DNA of 64,000 nucleotides from Demequina phytophila (GCF_000971135.1 NZ_BBLW01000001.1:124001-188000); one strand, 5' to 3'. Shown: positions 40,814 to 48,727, counted from the first letter of the stretch. The notes: generated by a model not told the origin, from the sequence alone. Program-made: numbers and translations.

Positions 40814-42613
40814 ATGACCGGATCCGCGACCGCCGCGACAGACCTCGCGCCCGTCCCCGACACCGGCCTCGCCGCCCGCGGCCTCATGCTTGTCCGCAGC
40901 CTCGCACGCCCCCGGGCCCGCGCATCGTCCACCCGACCGCCGCGCATCCTGGAGCCCACGTTCTCGGGCGTCGGCCTGGTGGTCGGGGCTCTCTTCATCG
41001 CCGTCTCGCTCGAACCCTCGCTGCTGCCACGGATCCCCGTGGTCCAGGGTCTCGCGACCGGCGTGTCGTTCATGGTCGGCTACGGGCTGGGCGCCGGGGC
41101 GCACTCCATCTGGAACTACCTCGAGGTGCCGAACCTGCGGGGGCGCGCGCTCACGGTGGTCGCCTGGGTGGTGCTCGGGCTGATCGGGGCGAGCCTGGGC
41201 CTCGCGATCTGGCGGTGGGTCGGGTGGCAGAACGGCATCCGCCGCACGTTCGGCATGGAGGAGCTCGACCCGACCGCTTGGCCCATCGTCGTCGGGATGG
41301 GCCTCGTGGTCGCCGCCACCGTGCTGGTCTGCTCACGCCTGCTGCGGGCCCTGTTCCGCTGGGGCGACTCGCTGCTGCGGCGCTGGCTCCCCCGCCGCCT
41401 CGCAGTGACGCTCGCGACCGCGGGGCTGGTGCTGCTGCTGTGGCTCGCGTTCTCGGGCGTGCTGGTGCGCGGCTTCTTCATCACCGCGAACTGGGCGTTC
41501 TCGGCGCGCGACCTGGGCGACAAGGTCGGCACCGAGGCGGTCACGTCGCCGCTGCGCTCCGGCGGCGAGGGCTCGCTGGTCGCATGGGAGGACCTGGGCC
41601 GCCAGGGGCGCGCGTTCCTGTCCTCGGGGCCATCCGTCGAGGAGCTGGACTCGTGGTCGGGCGGCGGCGCGATCGAGCCGATCCGCGTGTTCGTCGGGCT
41701 GCGGTCCGCGGACACCCTCGAGGAGCGCGCGCAGCTCGTGCTCGACGAGCTCATCCGCACGGACGCCTTCGACCGCGAGGTCCTGGTCCTCGCCACGACC
41801 ACCGGCACCGGCCTCATCGACGCCAACGCCGCGGACTCCCTCGAGTTCCTCTACCACGGCGACACGGCGATCGCCGGGCTGCAGTACTCGTACCTGCCCA
41901 GCTGGATCTCGCTGCTCGCGGACCAGCAGGCGGTGAACGACGCCACCCAGGCGACGTTCCGCCTGGTCCACGACTACTGGGCCGAGCTCCCCGAGGACTC
42001 CCGCCCCGAGCTCTACCTCTACGGGCTGTCGCTCGGCTCCGCGGGCCCCGAGTCGGTGCTCGGGTCGATCGACATCCTCAACGAGCCCGTCGACGGCGCC
42101 CTGCTCACCGGCCCGACGTTCCTCAACCTCATGCACAACGAGCTCGAGCGCTCGCGCGACGCGGGCTCGCCGGCCTGGCTGCCCGTGGTGGGCGAGGGCC
42201 GCACCGTGCGCTTCACCGGGGAGGACGATGCGCTGGGCGAGCCGTCAGGGCCGTGGGGTTCCACACGGGTCGTCTACCTGCAGCACGGCTCGGATCCGGT
42301 GGTGTTCTTCTCCCCGGTGACGTTCTACCGCGAGCCGGAGTGGCTCAAGGCCGGGCAGCGCGCGCCCGACGTGTCGCCGCAGATGCGGTGGTTCCCGCTC
42401 ATCACCGGGTGGCAGACCATGCTCGACATGCCCGCGGCCGGCTCGGTGCCCGAGGGCTTCGGGCACATGTACACCGCGAAGGCGAATCTCCAGGCGTGGG
42501 TCGGGGTGACCGACCCCGACGACTGGACCGCCGCGGACACGGAGGCGCTCGGCGACTTCCTCAACGAGCGCCGCGCGGAGCGGCTCACGCTCCTCGAGCA
42601 GCTCGGGCGGTAG
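40814..42613 (+). CDS. Abhydrolase_9 family membrane hydrolase
   Basis: This encodes 599 residues. The N-terminal 260 residues contain about four to five membrane spans (Abhydrolase_9_N-type), the rest an alpha/beta-hydrolase-like domain with LYLYGLSLGSAGPESVLGSI (nucleophile elbow G-L-S-L-G-S) near residue 415 and YLQHGSDPVVFFSP and GFGHMY later in the chain, which can supply Asp and His. The family is actinobacterial and membrane-anchored, possibly acting on lipids; the substrate is unknown. GAGGGG lies about nine bases before the ATG. Motif copies at 40922 and 42223 fall in the disordered N-terminus and a loop. Confidence 0.82.
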   Translation: MTGSATAATDLAPVPDTGLAARGLMLVRSLARPRARASSTRPPRILEPTFSGVGLVVGALFIAVSLEPSLLPRIPVVQGLATGVSFMVGYGLGAGAHSIWNYLEVPNLRGRALTVVAWVVLGLIGASLGLAIWRWVGWQNGIRRTFGMEELDPTAWPIVVGMGLVVAATVLVCSRLLRALFRWGDSLLRRWLPRRLAVTLATAGLVLLLWLAFSGVLVRGFFITANWAFSARDLGDKVGTEAVTSPLRSGGEGSLVAWEDLGRQGRAFLSSGPSVEELDSWSGGGAIEPIRVFVGLRSADTLEERAQLVLDELIRTDAFDREVLVLATTTGTGLIDANAADSLEFLYHGDTAIAGLQYSYLPSWISLLADQQAVNDATQATFRLVHDYWAELPEDSRPELYLYGLSLGSAGPESVLGSIDILNEPVDGALLTGPTFLNLMHNELERSRDAGSPAWLPVVGEGRTVRFTGEDDALGEPSGPWGSTRVVYLQHGSDPVVFFSPVTFYREPEWLKAGQRAPDVSPQMRWFPLITGWQTMLDMPAAGSVPEGFGHMYTAKANLQAWVGVTDPDDWTAADTEALGDFLNERRAERLTLLEQLGR

Positions 42614-42639
42614 CGGGCGCGGGCGCGAACGCAGGCGCA

Positions 42640-42676
42640 ACGACGCGCGGCGGGCCCGGGGCCCGCCGCGCGTCGT
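42640..42676. terminator. two-way intrinsic terminator, perfect 16-bp stem
   Basis: ACGACGCGCGGCGGGC (42640-42655), loop CCGGG, and its exact complement (42661-42676). It lies between the convergent hydrolase and reductase genes and does not contain the dispersed motif, showing that ordinary terminators also exist here. Confidence 0.85.
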
Positions 42677-42700
42677 CTCGGTGGTTCAGCGTGTGGCTGT

Positions 42701-43279
42701 TCAGCGCGCGACGGCGAAGCCGCCGGTCCACGGCAGCTTCTCGCCGACGGCGAGGGTGAGCTGCGCGAAGCCGATCGCCTCGAGCTCGTGCGCACGGGCG
42801 AGCGAGCCCGCGTCGATCCCGTCGAGGCCGCCGGCCTCGATCGCAGAGATGAGCGTCGCCTTGGCCTCGGACGAGTCGCCGGCCACCAGCACGGTCGTGG
42901 TGAGCTCGCCGACCCTCTTCGACGCGAGGGTCGCGGCGAAGGTGGTGTTGAAGGCCTTGAGGACCGTGGCGGCGGGGATCTTCGCCTGGATCTCGGCGGT
43001 CGCGGACGAGCCGGCGGGGACCACGAGCGAGTCGAAGGTCTCGAAGTTCAGCGGGTTGGTGATGTCCACGACCACCTTGCCGTCGAACGCCGAGCCGTAG
43101 GCCGCGAGGATCGCGTCGACCGCGGGGAACGGCACGGCGAGGACCACGACGTCGCCGGCGAGCGGCGCGGTGCCCACCTCGTCCTTCGCGACGTAGGTGA
43201 CCGAGCTGCCGCCGTCGGCGAGCACGCCGCCGATCGCGTTGGCCATGTTGCCGGTGCCGATGATGGTGAAGGTGGTCAT
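42701..43279 (-). CDS. NAD(P)-binding reductase, F420-dependent NADP oxidoreductase-like
   Basis: This encodes 192 residues. MTTFTIIGTGNMANAIGGVL is an N-terminal Rossmann G-x-G-x-M; then GDVVVLAVPFPAVDAIL, VVDITNPLNFETFDSLVVPA and VLKAFNTTFAATL follow the F420H2:NADP+ oxidoreductase/ProC-like fold. Whether F420 is used is uncertain because the small size resembles many NADPH-dependent relatives. AAAGGATCAGG precedes the ATG. Divergent from a MarR gene whose operators lie between, so it is the likely target of that regulator. Confidence 0.78.
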   Translation of the reverse strand: MTTFTIIGTGNMANAIGGVLADGGSSVTYVAKDEVGTAPLAGDVVVLAVPFPAVDAILAAYGSAFDGKVVVDITNPLNFETFDSLVVPAGSSATAEIQAKIPAATVLKAFNTTFAATLASKRVGELTTTVLVAGDSSEAKATLISAIEAGGLDGIDAGSLARAHELEAIGFAQLTLAVGEKLPWTGGFAVAR

Positions 43280-43316
43280 GTCCTGATCCTTTCGATGCGA
43301 GCCTGGCGGCCCGTTA

Positions 43317-43366
43317 GTTGTACCTACAACCACCGACCATAGACCCTCTTGGTTGTAGATGCAACC
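43317..43366. promoter_or_regulatory. paired MarR-type operators in the divergent promoter
   Basis: GTTGTACCTACAAC (43317-43330), a perfect palindrome, and GGTTGTAGATGCAACC (43351-43366), nearly perfect, share the GTTGTA half-site. Their starts are 34 bp apart. They lie in the AT-rich region between the reductase and MarR starts, so the MarR protein should repress both. Confidence 0.78.
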
Positions 43367-43384
43367 TCTTGGTAGGATGAACCC

Positions 43385-43963
43385 ATGACGAGCACCACCA
43401 CCGCCCTGCGCCACCCCGAGCGCGTCGCGGTCGCGCGCCTCCACGCGCTGCTCGAGCTGCTGCCGACCGCGCTCGATCACCGCCTGGCGGACGCCGGCCT
43501 CACCGCCTTCGAGTACACCCTGCTCGAGGCCCTCGACGAGGCGCCCGCGCACCGCCTGCGCCTCAGCGCCCTCGCCTCCCGCACCAACGCGACCCTGCCG
43601 CGCCTCTCGCGCGTGGTGACCGGGCTCGAGCGCAAGGGGCTCGTGGTCCGCGCCGCGTGCGCCGAGGACGGCCGCGCCTTCAACGCCGTGCTCACCGACG
43701 CGGGTGCGGACGCCTTCGCGGACGCCCGCCCGGTCCACGCGGACGCCGTGCGCGAGATGGTCCTCCAGGACCTCACCGAGCAGGACGTCGACGCCCTGTC
43801 GGATCTCGCGCTGAAGATCCTCGGCCGCCTCGACCCCGACCGCCGCCTCGCGGTCACCGCGTCGCTCGCCGCGTGCGCGGCGGACCCCGCACCCGCGACC
43901 GAGTGTGCGGCCGACCCCGCGCCCGCAGCCGACGCATCCTGCCCCGCCGACCCCGCCGAGTAG
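43385..43963 (+). CDS. MarR family transcriptional regulator
   Basis: This encodes 192 residues. Winged helix: LTAFEYTLLEALDEAPAHRL, RLSALASRTNATLPRLSRVV, then GLERKGLVVRAACAEDGRAF with the wing Asp/Arg. The C-terminus after residue 155 is Ala/Cys/Asp/Pro-rich with four Cys (SLAACAADPAPATECAAD and SCPAD), which is not part of the MarR fold and might sense redox or metal. Two operators lie just upstream. Confidence 0.85.
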   Translation: MTSTTTALRHPERVAVARLHALLELLPTALDHRLADAGLTAFEYTLLEALDEAPAHRLRLSALASRTNATLPRLSRVVTGLERKGLVVRAACAEDGRAFNAVLTDAGADAFADARPVHADAVREMVLQDLTEQDVDALSDLALKILGRLDPDRRLAVTASLAACAADPAPATECAADPAPAADASCPADPAE

Positions 43964-43994
43964 CGCGCGGCCCGCACGCCGCGCGTCGTCCCCG

Positions 43995-44020
43995 GAACCC
44001 GCGGGACGATGCGCGGGTTC
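43995..44020. terminator. hairpin with a GGACGATGC copy as its loop
   Basis: GAACCCGCG (43995-44003) and CGCGGGTTC (44012-44020) pair perfectly, with the motif bases GGACGATG as the loop. It overlaps the stop codon of the 47-residue gene and separates it from the convergent MarR gene, so it may end both transcripts. Confidence 0.6.
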
Positions 44021-44162
44021 AGTGGTGCTTGCGCGCCAGCCTCCACATGGTCCAGGACGTCCCGATGAAGCGGGCCGCCTGAGCCAGCAGGCTGCGACGC
44101 CTCCGCAGCTCCGCCCCGGTGGGCAGCGGCGCTTGGGCGATCCGCTCGTTGGTCGTATCCAT
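44019..44162 (-). CDS. 47-residue protein encoded directly behind the SQR-like gene
   Basis: MDTTNERIAQAPLPTGAELR, then RRRSLLAQAARFIGTSWTMW and RLARKHH. The ATG has GGAGG six bases upstream and lies 13 bases after the SQR-like stop, so expression is well supported despite the size. A PLPTGAELRRR segment followed by an amphipathic basic helix is seen in small proteins that accompany FAD oxidoreductases of this type; it may help place the enzyme on the membrane. That role is inference. Confidence 0.7.
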   Translation of the reverse strand: MDTTNERIAQAPLPTGAELRRRRSLLAQAARFIGTSWTMWRLARKHH

Positions 44163-44175
44163 CACAGACCTCCGC

Positions 44176-45633
44176 TCACTCCGGGATCCACGTCCACCCG
44201 GGACGCGCCTTCGCCTTGTAGATGAACAGGGTGTGCAGCATGCGCTTCACCCAGTGGCCCGAGAGCCCGATCTCACCCTTGGTCGCCTTGAGGTCGCGCC
44301 CCGTCTCGGGGTAGCGCTCCCAGTCCGGCACCACCGGGCTCATCGTCATCGCCGCGGCCGTCCCCGACCGGAACCCGGTCCCCGCCGAGGCGACGCACGC
44401 GGCCGCCATCTCGGACATCGACGCCGCATGGGTGGGCGCGGGCGCCGCGTGCAGGATCATGTCCGCGATCGACTTCGCGACCACCTTGCCCATGGTGCCC
44501 GAGGGCATGCCGGTGCGCGGGGGCGACGGCGCTACCGCCACGCCATCCGGGGTCGCGCGGGGACGGGAGATCTGGTGCGGCGGCGCGAACGCGATCCCCA
44601 CCGCGAACACGTTGCGGTAGGTCGGGTTCTGGTACGTGCGCGGCCAGTCGCGGGCGCTCCACTCCTCATAGGGCCTGGGCGTGTAGTCCGCGTCGACCTT
44701 GAGGAAGCCCGACGGCGCGAACACGGTCGCGGTGATGTCCTCGCCGGCGCGGTCGAAGGCCTTCCAGTCGTTGCCCTTGAACGGCGGCAGCAGCATCGCG
44801 AAGTCGTAGGCGAGGTCGTTGTGGGACCCGTCGAGCTGGTCGTAGTGGATCACGCCGGGATCGATCGAGGTGACGGCGGCACCGGTGATGGCGCGCACGC
44901 CACGCTCACGGAACAGCGACTCGGTCCACAGCTGCGAGGTGGTGCGGTACCCGTTCTGCTCGAACTCCATGCCGCCCACGCCGAAGTCGCCGAGCTCGTT
45001 CTCGTTGGTGAGGTAGACGATCTCGGCGTTGTCGCGCACGCCCGCCTCGCGGAGCTCGTGCTCGACGTTGAACGTGTACTCGAACGCCGCGCCCTCGCAG
45101 GTGCAGGTGCCGTGCCCGACGCCGATCACGACCGTCTGGCGGCGCGTCCGCAGCACGGTGATCAGCGAGGCGAGCCGCGCCGCCGCCTCGGTCGCGTGGT
45201 CCGGCGTGCACACCGACAGCGTGTGCCCGCCGTCGGGCCCCAGGCCCGGGGTCGCGCCGAAGTTGAGCTTCGGGCCGGTGGCGTTGACGACGTAGTCGTA
45301 CCGGATCTTCTCCGTCCGACCCTTGCGCCCGGGAGAGGTGCGCTCGACCTCGACGGCGGGCTTCGCATCGTCCGCGTCGCCCTCGGGCCACAGCGCGACG
45401 GCCTTCGCCTGGACGAAGGAGATGCCCTTCTTCCTGTAGATGGGCGCGAGCTCGAAGACCACGTCCTCGTGGCTCATCCTCCCGACGCCCACCCAGATGT
45501 TGGACGGGATCCAGTTGTAGGTGGGCTTGGGGTTGACCACCACCACCTCGTGCTCCGGGGGAAGGAGCTTGCGCAGGTACAGGGCAGCCGTGTGCCCCGA
45601 CACCCCGGCGCCCAGGACGACCACGCGGGCCAT
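44176..45633 (-). CDS. sulfide:quinone oxidoreductase-like flavoprotein
   Basis: This encodes 485 residues. FAD-binding MARVVVLGAGVSGHTAALYL, the VVVNPKPTYNWIPSNIWVGV region, a second dinucleotide fold (VNATGPKLNF), and GVGHGTCTCEGAAFEYTF with two Cys near residues 208-210. A further Cys lies in AAACVASAG. SQR enzymes pass electrons from sulfide to quinone through a Cys pair; the match in layout and the CstR-type operator support this, although type II NADH dehydrogenases are related. The C-terminal HWVKRMLHTLFIYKAKARPG resembles the amphipathic membrane-docking helices of SQR. Confidence 0.8.
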   Translation of the reverse strand: MARVVVLGAGVSGHTAALYLRKLLPPEHEVVVVNPKPTYNWIPSNIWVGVGRMSHEDVVFELAPIYRKKGISFVQAKAVALWPEGDADDAKPAVEVERTSPGRKGRTEKIRYDYVVNATGPKLNFGATPGLGPDGGHTLSVCTPDHATEAAARLASLITVLRTRRQTVVIGVGHGTCTCEGAAFEYTFNVEHELREAGVRDNAEIVYLTNENELGDFGVGGMEFEQNGYRTTSQLWTESLFRERGVRAITGAAVTSIDPGVIHYDQLDGSHNDLAYDFAMLLPPFKGNDWKAFDRAGEDITATVFAPSGFLKVDADYTPRPYEEWSARDWPRTYQNPTYRNVFAVGIAFAPPHQISRPRATPDGVAVAPSPPRTGMPSGTMGKVVAKSIADMILHAAPAPTHAASMSEMAAACVASAGTGFRSGTAAAMTMSPVVPDWERYPETGRDLKATKGEIGLSGHWVKRMLHTLFIYKAKARPGWTWIPE

Positions 45634-45694
45634 GACCGATCACCTCGCTGACCTGAAAGGAGGGCCGTCGTCGTTGACGGCCCCTCAGCCCAGG

Positions 45695-45722
45695 TCTATA
45701 CCCCCGAGGGTATCTACCGCAA
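45695..45722 (-). promoter_or_regulatory. promoter of the SQR-like gene with CsoR/CstR-type operator
   Basis: On the minus strand: TTGCGG (45722-45717), 16-base spacer, TATAGA (45700-45695). The operator ATACCC-N4-GGGTAT (45698-45713) fills the spacer. Layout and half-sites match the promoter at 33245-33274, so one CsoR-family repressor probably controls both. That repressor gene is not in the window. Confidence 0.75.
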
Positions 45723-45745
45723 GGGACGTTGGTCCCCCGCACGCG

Positions 45746-46132
45746 TCAGTCGCGGCGGTTCTCCACGGCCTTCTTGAGGAAGATCATGGGCAGCAGCCAC
45801 GTCGCGAGCGCCGTGATGAGCCACACCAGCACGGTCGCCGCGATCCACGTGCCCACGCCGTCGATCGACAGGCCGTCGACCACGAGCGAGGTGATGAGCA
45901 GCGCCACGAACGTGGAGACGAGGCCCACGCCGCCCAGGAACGCGTTGGCGTACTTGGTGGCCATCTTGAAGATCAGCGGGGACAGGATCCACTGCGCGAC
46001 GGTGAAGATCACCGCGGCGACCAGGAGCCCCACGAAGTCGATGGTGAAGCCGTCGAGGACCATCGAGGTGATCCAGAGACCCAGCGCTGCCGAGCCGAAG
46101 AAGATCAGCGTGTTGATCAGGAATCGCACCAT
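45746..46132 (-). CDS. phage-holin-4-like (PF04020-type) membrane protein
   Basis: This encodes 128 residues with four spans: FLINTLIFFGSAALGLWITS, FVGLLVAAVIFTVAQWILSP, GGVGLVSTFVALLITSLVVD, WIAATVLVWLITALATWLLP. This is the four-span protein family labelled phage holin 4 / YvlD; in bacterial chromosomes it is not a lysis gene. Paralogue of the gene immediately upstream, with the same GGVG-x-(V/I)STFVALLIT core. Confidence 0.8.
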   Translation of the reverse strand: MVRFLINTLIFFGSAALGLWITSMVLDGFTIDFVGLLVAAVIFTVAQWILSPLIFKMATKYANAFLGGVGLVSTFVALLITSLVVDGLSIDGVGTWIAATVLVWLITALATWLLPMIFLKKAVENRRD

Positions 46133-46176
46133 GGTGCCGACGCTACTACCGACACGCCCGTTTTGCTCGGAAATCA

Positions 46177-46206
46177 GGGACGATGCGTGGGTCGAGGGAC
46201 GATGCG
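46177..46206. repeat. tandem pair of GGACGATGC motifs
   Basis: Two same-direction copies (46178-46186 and 46197-46205), 19 bp start to start, in the 79-bp gap between the two holin-like paralogues. The second is in the long form that continues into GGTTCAG over the stop codon of the upstream gene. Confidence 0.7.
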
Positions 46207-46211
46207 CCGGT

Positions 46212-46631
46212 TCAGTCGCGCTTGTCGACGGCCTGGCCGTCGGCGGGCTTCTTGTCGCGGTCGCCGATCCTGTCGAACAGCCCGGGCAGCACCCACACGC
46301 CGATCGCGGTGATGAGCCACACCAGGAGGGTGCCGGCCGCCCACGTCCCGAAGCCGTGGATCGTGAGCCCCGAGGTGAGCGTCGCGGTGATGAGCAGCGC
46401 GACGAACGTCGAGATGATGCCCACGCCGCCCACGACGGCGCGGGCGCGCTTGTGGATCTGGCGCTCGATGAGCGGCGACAGCAGGCTCTGCGCGAGCGCG
46501 AAGATGATGGTCGCGGTGATGAGGCCGCTGATCTCGAGCTCGAAGTCCTCCCCGAGCATGAGCGAGGTCAGCGCGAGCGCCGCCACCGCCGACGCGAGGA
46601 ACACGGCCGCCTTGAGCAGGAATCTCTCCAT
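46212..46631 (-). CDS. phage-holin-4-like (PF04020-type) membrane protein, paralogue
   Basis: This encodes 139 residues with four spans (FLLKAAVFLASAVAALALTS, LITATIIFALAQSLLSPLIE, GGVGIISTFVALLITATLTS, WAAGTLLVWLITAIGVWVLP) and a charged tail (RDKKPADGQAVDKRD) that its neighbour lacks. Tandem duplicates on one strand, 79 bp apart. Function unknown. Confidence 0.8.
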   Translation of the reverse strand: MERFLLKAAVFLASAVAALALTSLMLGEDFELEISGLITATIIFALAQSLLSPLIERQIHKRARAVVGGVGIISTFVALLITATLTSGLTIHGFGTWAAGTLLVWLITAIGVWVLPGLFDRIGDRDKKPADGQAVDKRD

Positions 46632-46714
46632 GAGCCGACGCTACCCCGCGGGTGGCGGGATGCGCGAGGACTCACGCCGAGCATCGTCCCAGGCAGCGCC
46701 CGCCGGACAGACGA

Positions 46715-46742
46715 CGAGGGCGCCTCCGGGGAGGCGCCCTCG
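46715..46742. terminator. perfect 12-bp hairpin in a divergent spacer
   Basis: CGAGGGCGCCTC (46715-46726), loop CGGG, GAGGCGCCCTCG (46731-46742). It looks like an intrinsic terminator, yet both flanking genes start, not end, here (46631 minus, 46930 plus). It may mark the end of an unannotated short transcript. A motif copy (46681) lies 26 bp to the left. Confidence 0.5.
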
Positions 46743-46798
46743 TGGTGCTGTCGACCATGTCCGGCCACCAGGGACTTGCGGCCGGTTTCAAGGCGATC

Positions 46799-46812
46799 AG
46801 GTCCTAGGACCT
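46799..46812. promoter_or_regulatory. perfect 14-bp palindrome in the antiporter's upstream region
   Basis: AGGTCCTAGGACCT is fully self-complementary and contains an AvrII-type CCTAGG core. It lies 118 bp before the antiporter start, in the same spacer as the hairpin at 46715. It may be an operator; no regulator is adjacent. Confidence 0.4.
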
Positions 46813-46929
46813 TGTGCCCAGAACACTAACGCATCGCACGGAATTCCCGTACCCCCTCACGTATTCGCGGAGCGCGAACCAGCCGGTCCCGGACACATGC
46901 GCGCAAACTCGGACGGATAGGGTCGGGGC

Positions 46930-48576
46930 ATGCTCCACCATGCCCCCCTCATCGAGATGATCGCAGTGGGCCTGGTAGCGGCCTTCATCCTGGGCTTCGC
47001 GGCGCAGAAGCTGCGCCTGTCCCCCATCGTCGGCTACCTCGCGGCCGGCCTGGTGATCGGTCCGTACACGCCCGGATTCGTGGGCGACGTGGACCTCGCG
47101 ACGCAGTTGAGCGAGATCGGCGTGATCCTGCTGATGTTCGGCGTGGGCCTGCACTTCAGCTTCAAGGAGCTGCTCGCCGTGCGGCGCGTCGCGCTGCCGG
47201 GCGCGATCGCGCAGATGACGGTCGCGACGGCGCTCGGCACCGGGCTGGGCCTGCTGCTGGGCTGGGGCATCGAGGGCGCGCTGCTGTTCGGGCTCGCGCT
47301 GTCCGTCGCGTCGACCGTGGTGATGCTGCGGGCGCTCGAGGAGCGGCAGCTGCTCGACACGCGCGCCGGTCACATCGCGGTCGGCTGGCTGATCGTCGAG
47401 GACCTCGCGATGGTGATCGCGCTCGTGGTGGTGCCGGTGCTCGCGGGCGGCGACGCGTCCGGAGCCGAGCTCGCGGGCGAGCTCGCGCTCACCGTGCTGC
47501 GGGTCGGCGCCTTCGTGGCGCTCATGTGGTTCGTGGGACGCCGCGTCATCCCGTGGGCGCTCGCGCGCGTCGCGGACACCGGGTCCCGCGAGCTGTTCAC
47601 GCTGGGCGTGCTCGCGATCGGGCTGGGTGTCGCGGTGGGCGCCGCATGGATGTTCCAGGTGTCCTTCGCGCTCGGCGCGTTCTTCGCCGGCATGATCCTG
47701 CGCGAGTCCGACCTCTCCCACCGCGCCGCCGAGGACTCCCTGCCGCTGCGCGACGCGTTCGCGGTGCTGTTCTTCGTCGCGGTCGGCATGCTGGTGGACC
47801 CGTCGATCGTGCTGCGGCAGCCGGTGGCGCTGCTCGCGACCGTCGCGATCATCGTGGGAGGGAAGTTCGTCATCGCGTTCGGCCTGGTGCGGATGCTCAA
47901 GTACTCGCGATCCATGGCGCTGCTCATCGCGGTCTCGCTCGCGCAGATCGGAGAGTTCTCCTTCATCCTGGTCACGCTCGGGGCCGACCTCGAGATCCTC
48001 CACGAGGACGCGCAGGACCTGGTGCTCGCCGGCGCGATCATCTCGATCATCCTCAACCCGCTGCTGTTCGCATGGGTCGCCAGGATCCTCGCGCGCAAGA
48101 ACGCGCTGCCCGAGGACGCGGACGCCGGGCCGGTCTCCTCGGAGGCCACCGGGCACGTCATCGTGGTGGGCTACGGCCGCGTGGGCGGCCGGGTTGCGAA
48201 GGCGCTCTGGGCCGCGGAGATCCCGGTGGTGGTGATCGACGACGACGAGACGCGCGTGCAGAAGATCCGCGACCGCGGCCACGAGGCCATCCTGGGCAAC
48301 GCCGCGCGCGCGGGCGTGCTGCGCTCCGCCGGGATCGGTGCGGCGCGTGCGCTGCTCGTGGGCATCCCCGACCCGCTCAACGCCGGGTCCGTCATCGCGA
48401 AGGCTCGCTCGCTCGAACCCGAGCTGGACATCGTGACCCGGGGCCACGGCACACGCGACGTCGAGTACCTCGAGGGCCAGGGCGCCTCGCGGGTGCTGGT
48501 GGGCGTCCACGAGGTCGCGGACCTCATGGTCGAGCGCGTGGGCGGCCCGCCCAACGAGTCCGAGGCGCGGGGCTAG
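46930..48576 (+). CDS. KefB/YbaL-type cation:proton antiporter with TrkA-N domain
   Basis: This encodes 548 residues. About 12 spans of the CPA2 family: RLSPIVGYLAAGLVIGPYTP, LSEIGVILLMFGVGLHFSFK, ALEERQLLDTRAG, AAEDSLPLRDAFAVLFFVAV. A cytoplasmic TrkA-N Rossmann domain starts near residue 415 with IVVGYGRVGGRVAKALW and continues DDDETRVQKIRDRGHEAILG NA. It exports K+ or Na+ in exchange for H+ under nucleotide control. No TrkA-C domain is seen, as in YbaL-like proteins. Confidence 0.9.
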   Translation: MLHHAPLIEMIAVGLVAAFILGFAAQKLRLSPIVGYLAAGLVIGPYTPGFVGDVDLATQLSEIGVILLMFGVGLHFSFKELLAVRRVALPGAIAQMTVATALGTGLGLLLGWGIEGALLFGLALSVASTVVMLRALEERQLLDTRAGHIAVGWLIVEDLAMVIALVVVPVLAGGDASGAELAGELALTVLRVGAFVALMWFVGRRVIPWALARVADTGSRELFTLGVLAIGLGVAVGAAWMFQVSFALGAFFAGMILRESDLSHRAAEDSLPLRDAFAVLFFVAVGMLVDPSIVLRQPVALLATVAIIVGGKFVIAFGLVRMLKYSRSMALLIAVSLAQIGEFSFILVTLGADLEILHEDAQDLVLAGAIISIILNPLLFAWVARILARKNALPEDADAGPVSSEATGHVIVVGYGRVGGRVAKALWAAEIPVVVIDDDETRVQKIRDRGHEAILGNAARAGVLRSAGIGAARALLVGIPDPLNAGSVIAKARSLEPELDIVTRGHGTRDVEYLEGQGASRVLVGVHEVADLMVERVGGPPNESEARG

Positions 48577-48602
48577 CCGCGTCGCGTCGATTGCCCATGA
48601 CA

Positions 48603-48675
48603 CTTGTGACGCAAGTGGACCGGTGGGGCACGTGAGGTCGCCACATCCTTCACGCGGCAACACCTGCGTCACAAG
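48603..48675. repeat. 11-bp inverted repeat upstream of the MarR-like gene
   Basis: CTTGTGACGCA (48603-48613) and TGCGTCACAAG (48665-48675) are perfect complements 51 bp apart. The left copy is itself the centre of CACTTG-N5-CAAGTG. They fill most of the gap between the antiporter stop and the next start, suiting a regulator that binds two sites, perhaps the MarR-like product at 48728. Confidence 0.55.
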
Positions 48676-48727
48676 CGCCATTGGAGATCATCGGGCGGTC
48701 GCCTGGTGCGCGGCATAGCCTGGGGGT

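Noticed and set aside
45746..46631. Prophage lysis module suggested by two holin-like proteins
   Set aside because: The family is common in ordinary chromosomes and no endolysin, structural or integrase gene is close.
46743..46929. tRNA, SRP RNA or 6S RNA in the divergent spacer
   Set aside because: No cloverleaf or conserved SRP or 6S sequence elements can be drawn from this stretch.
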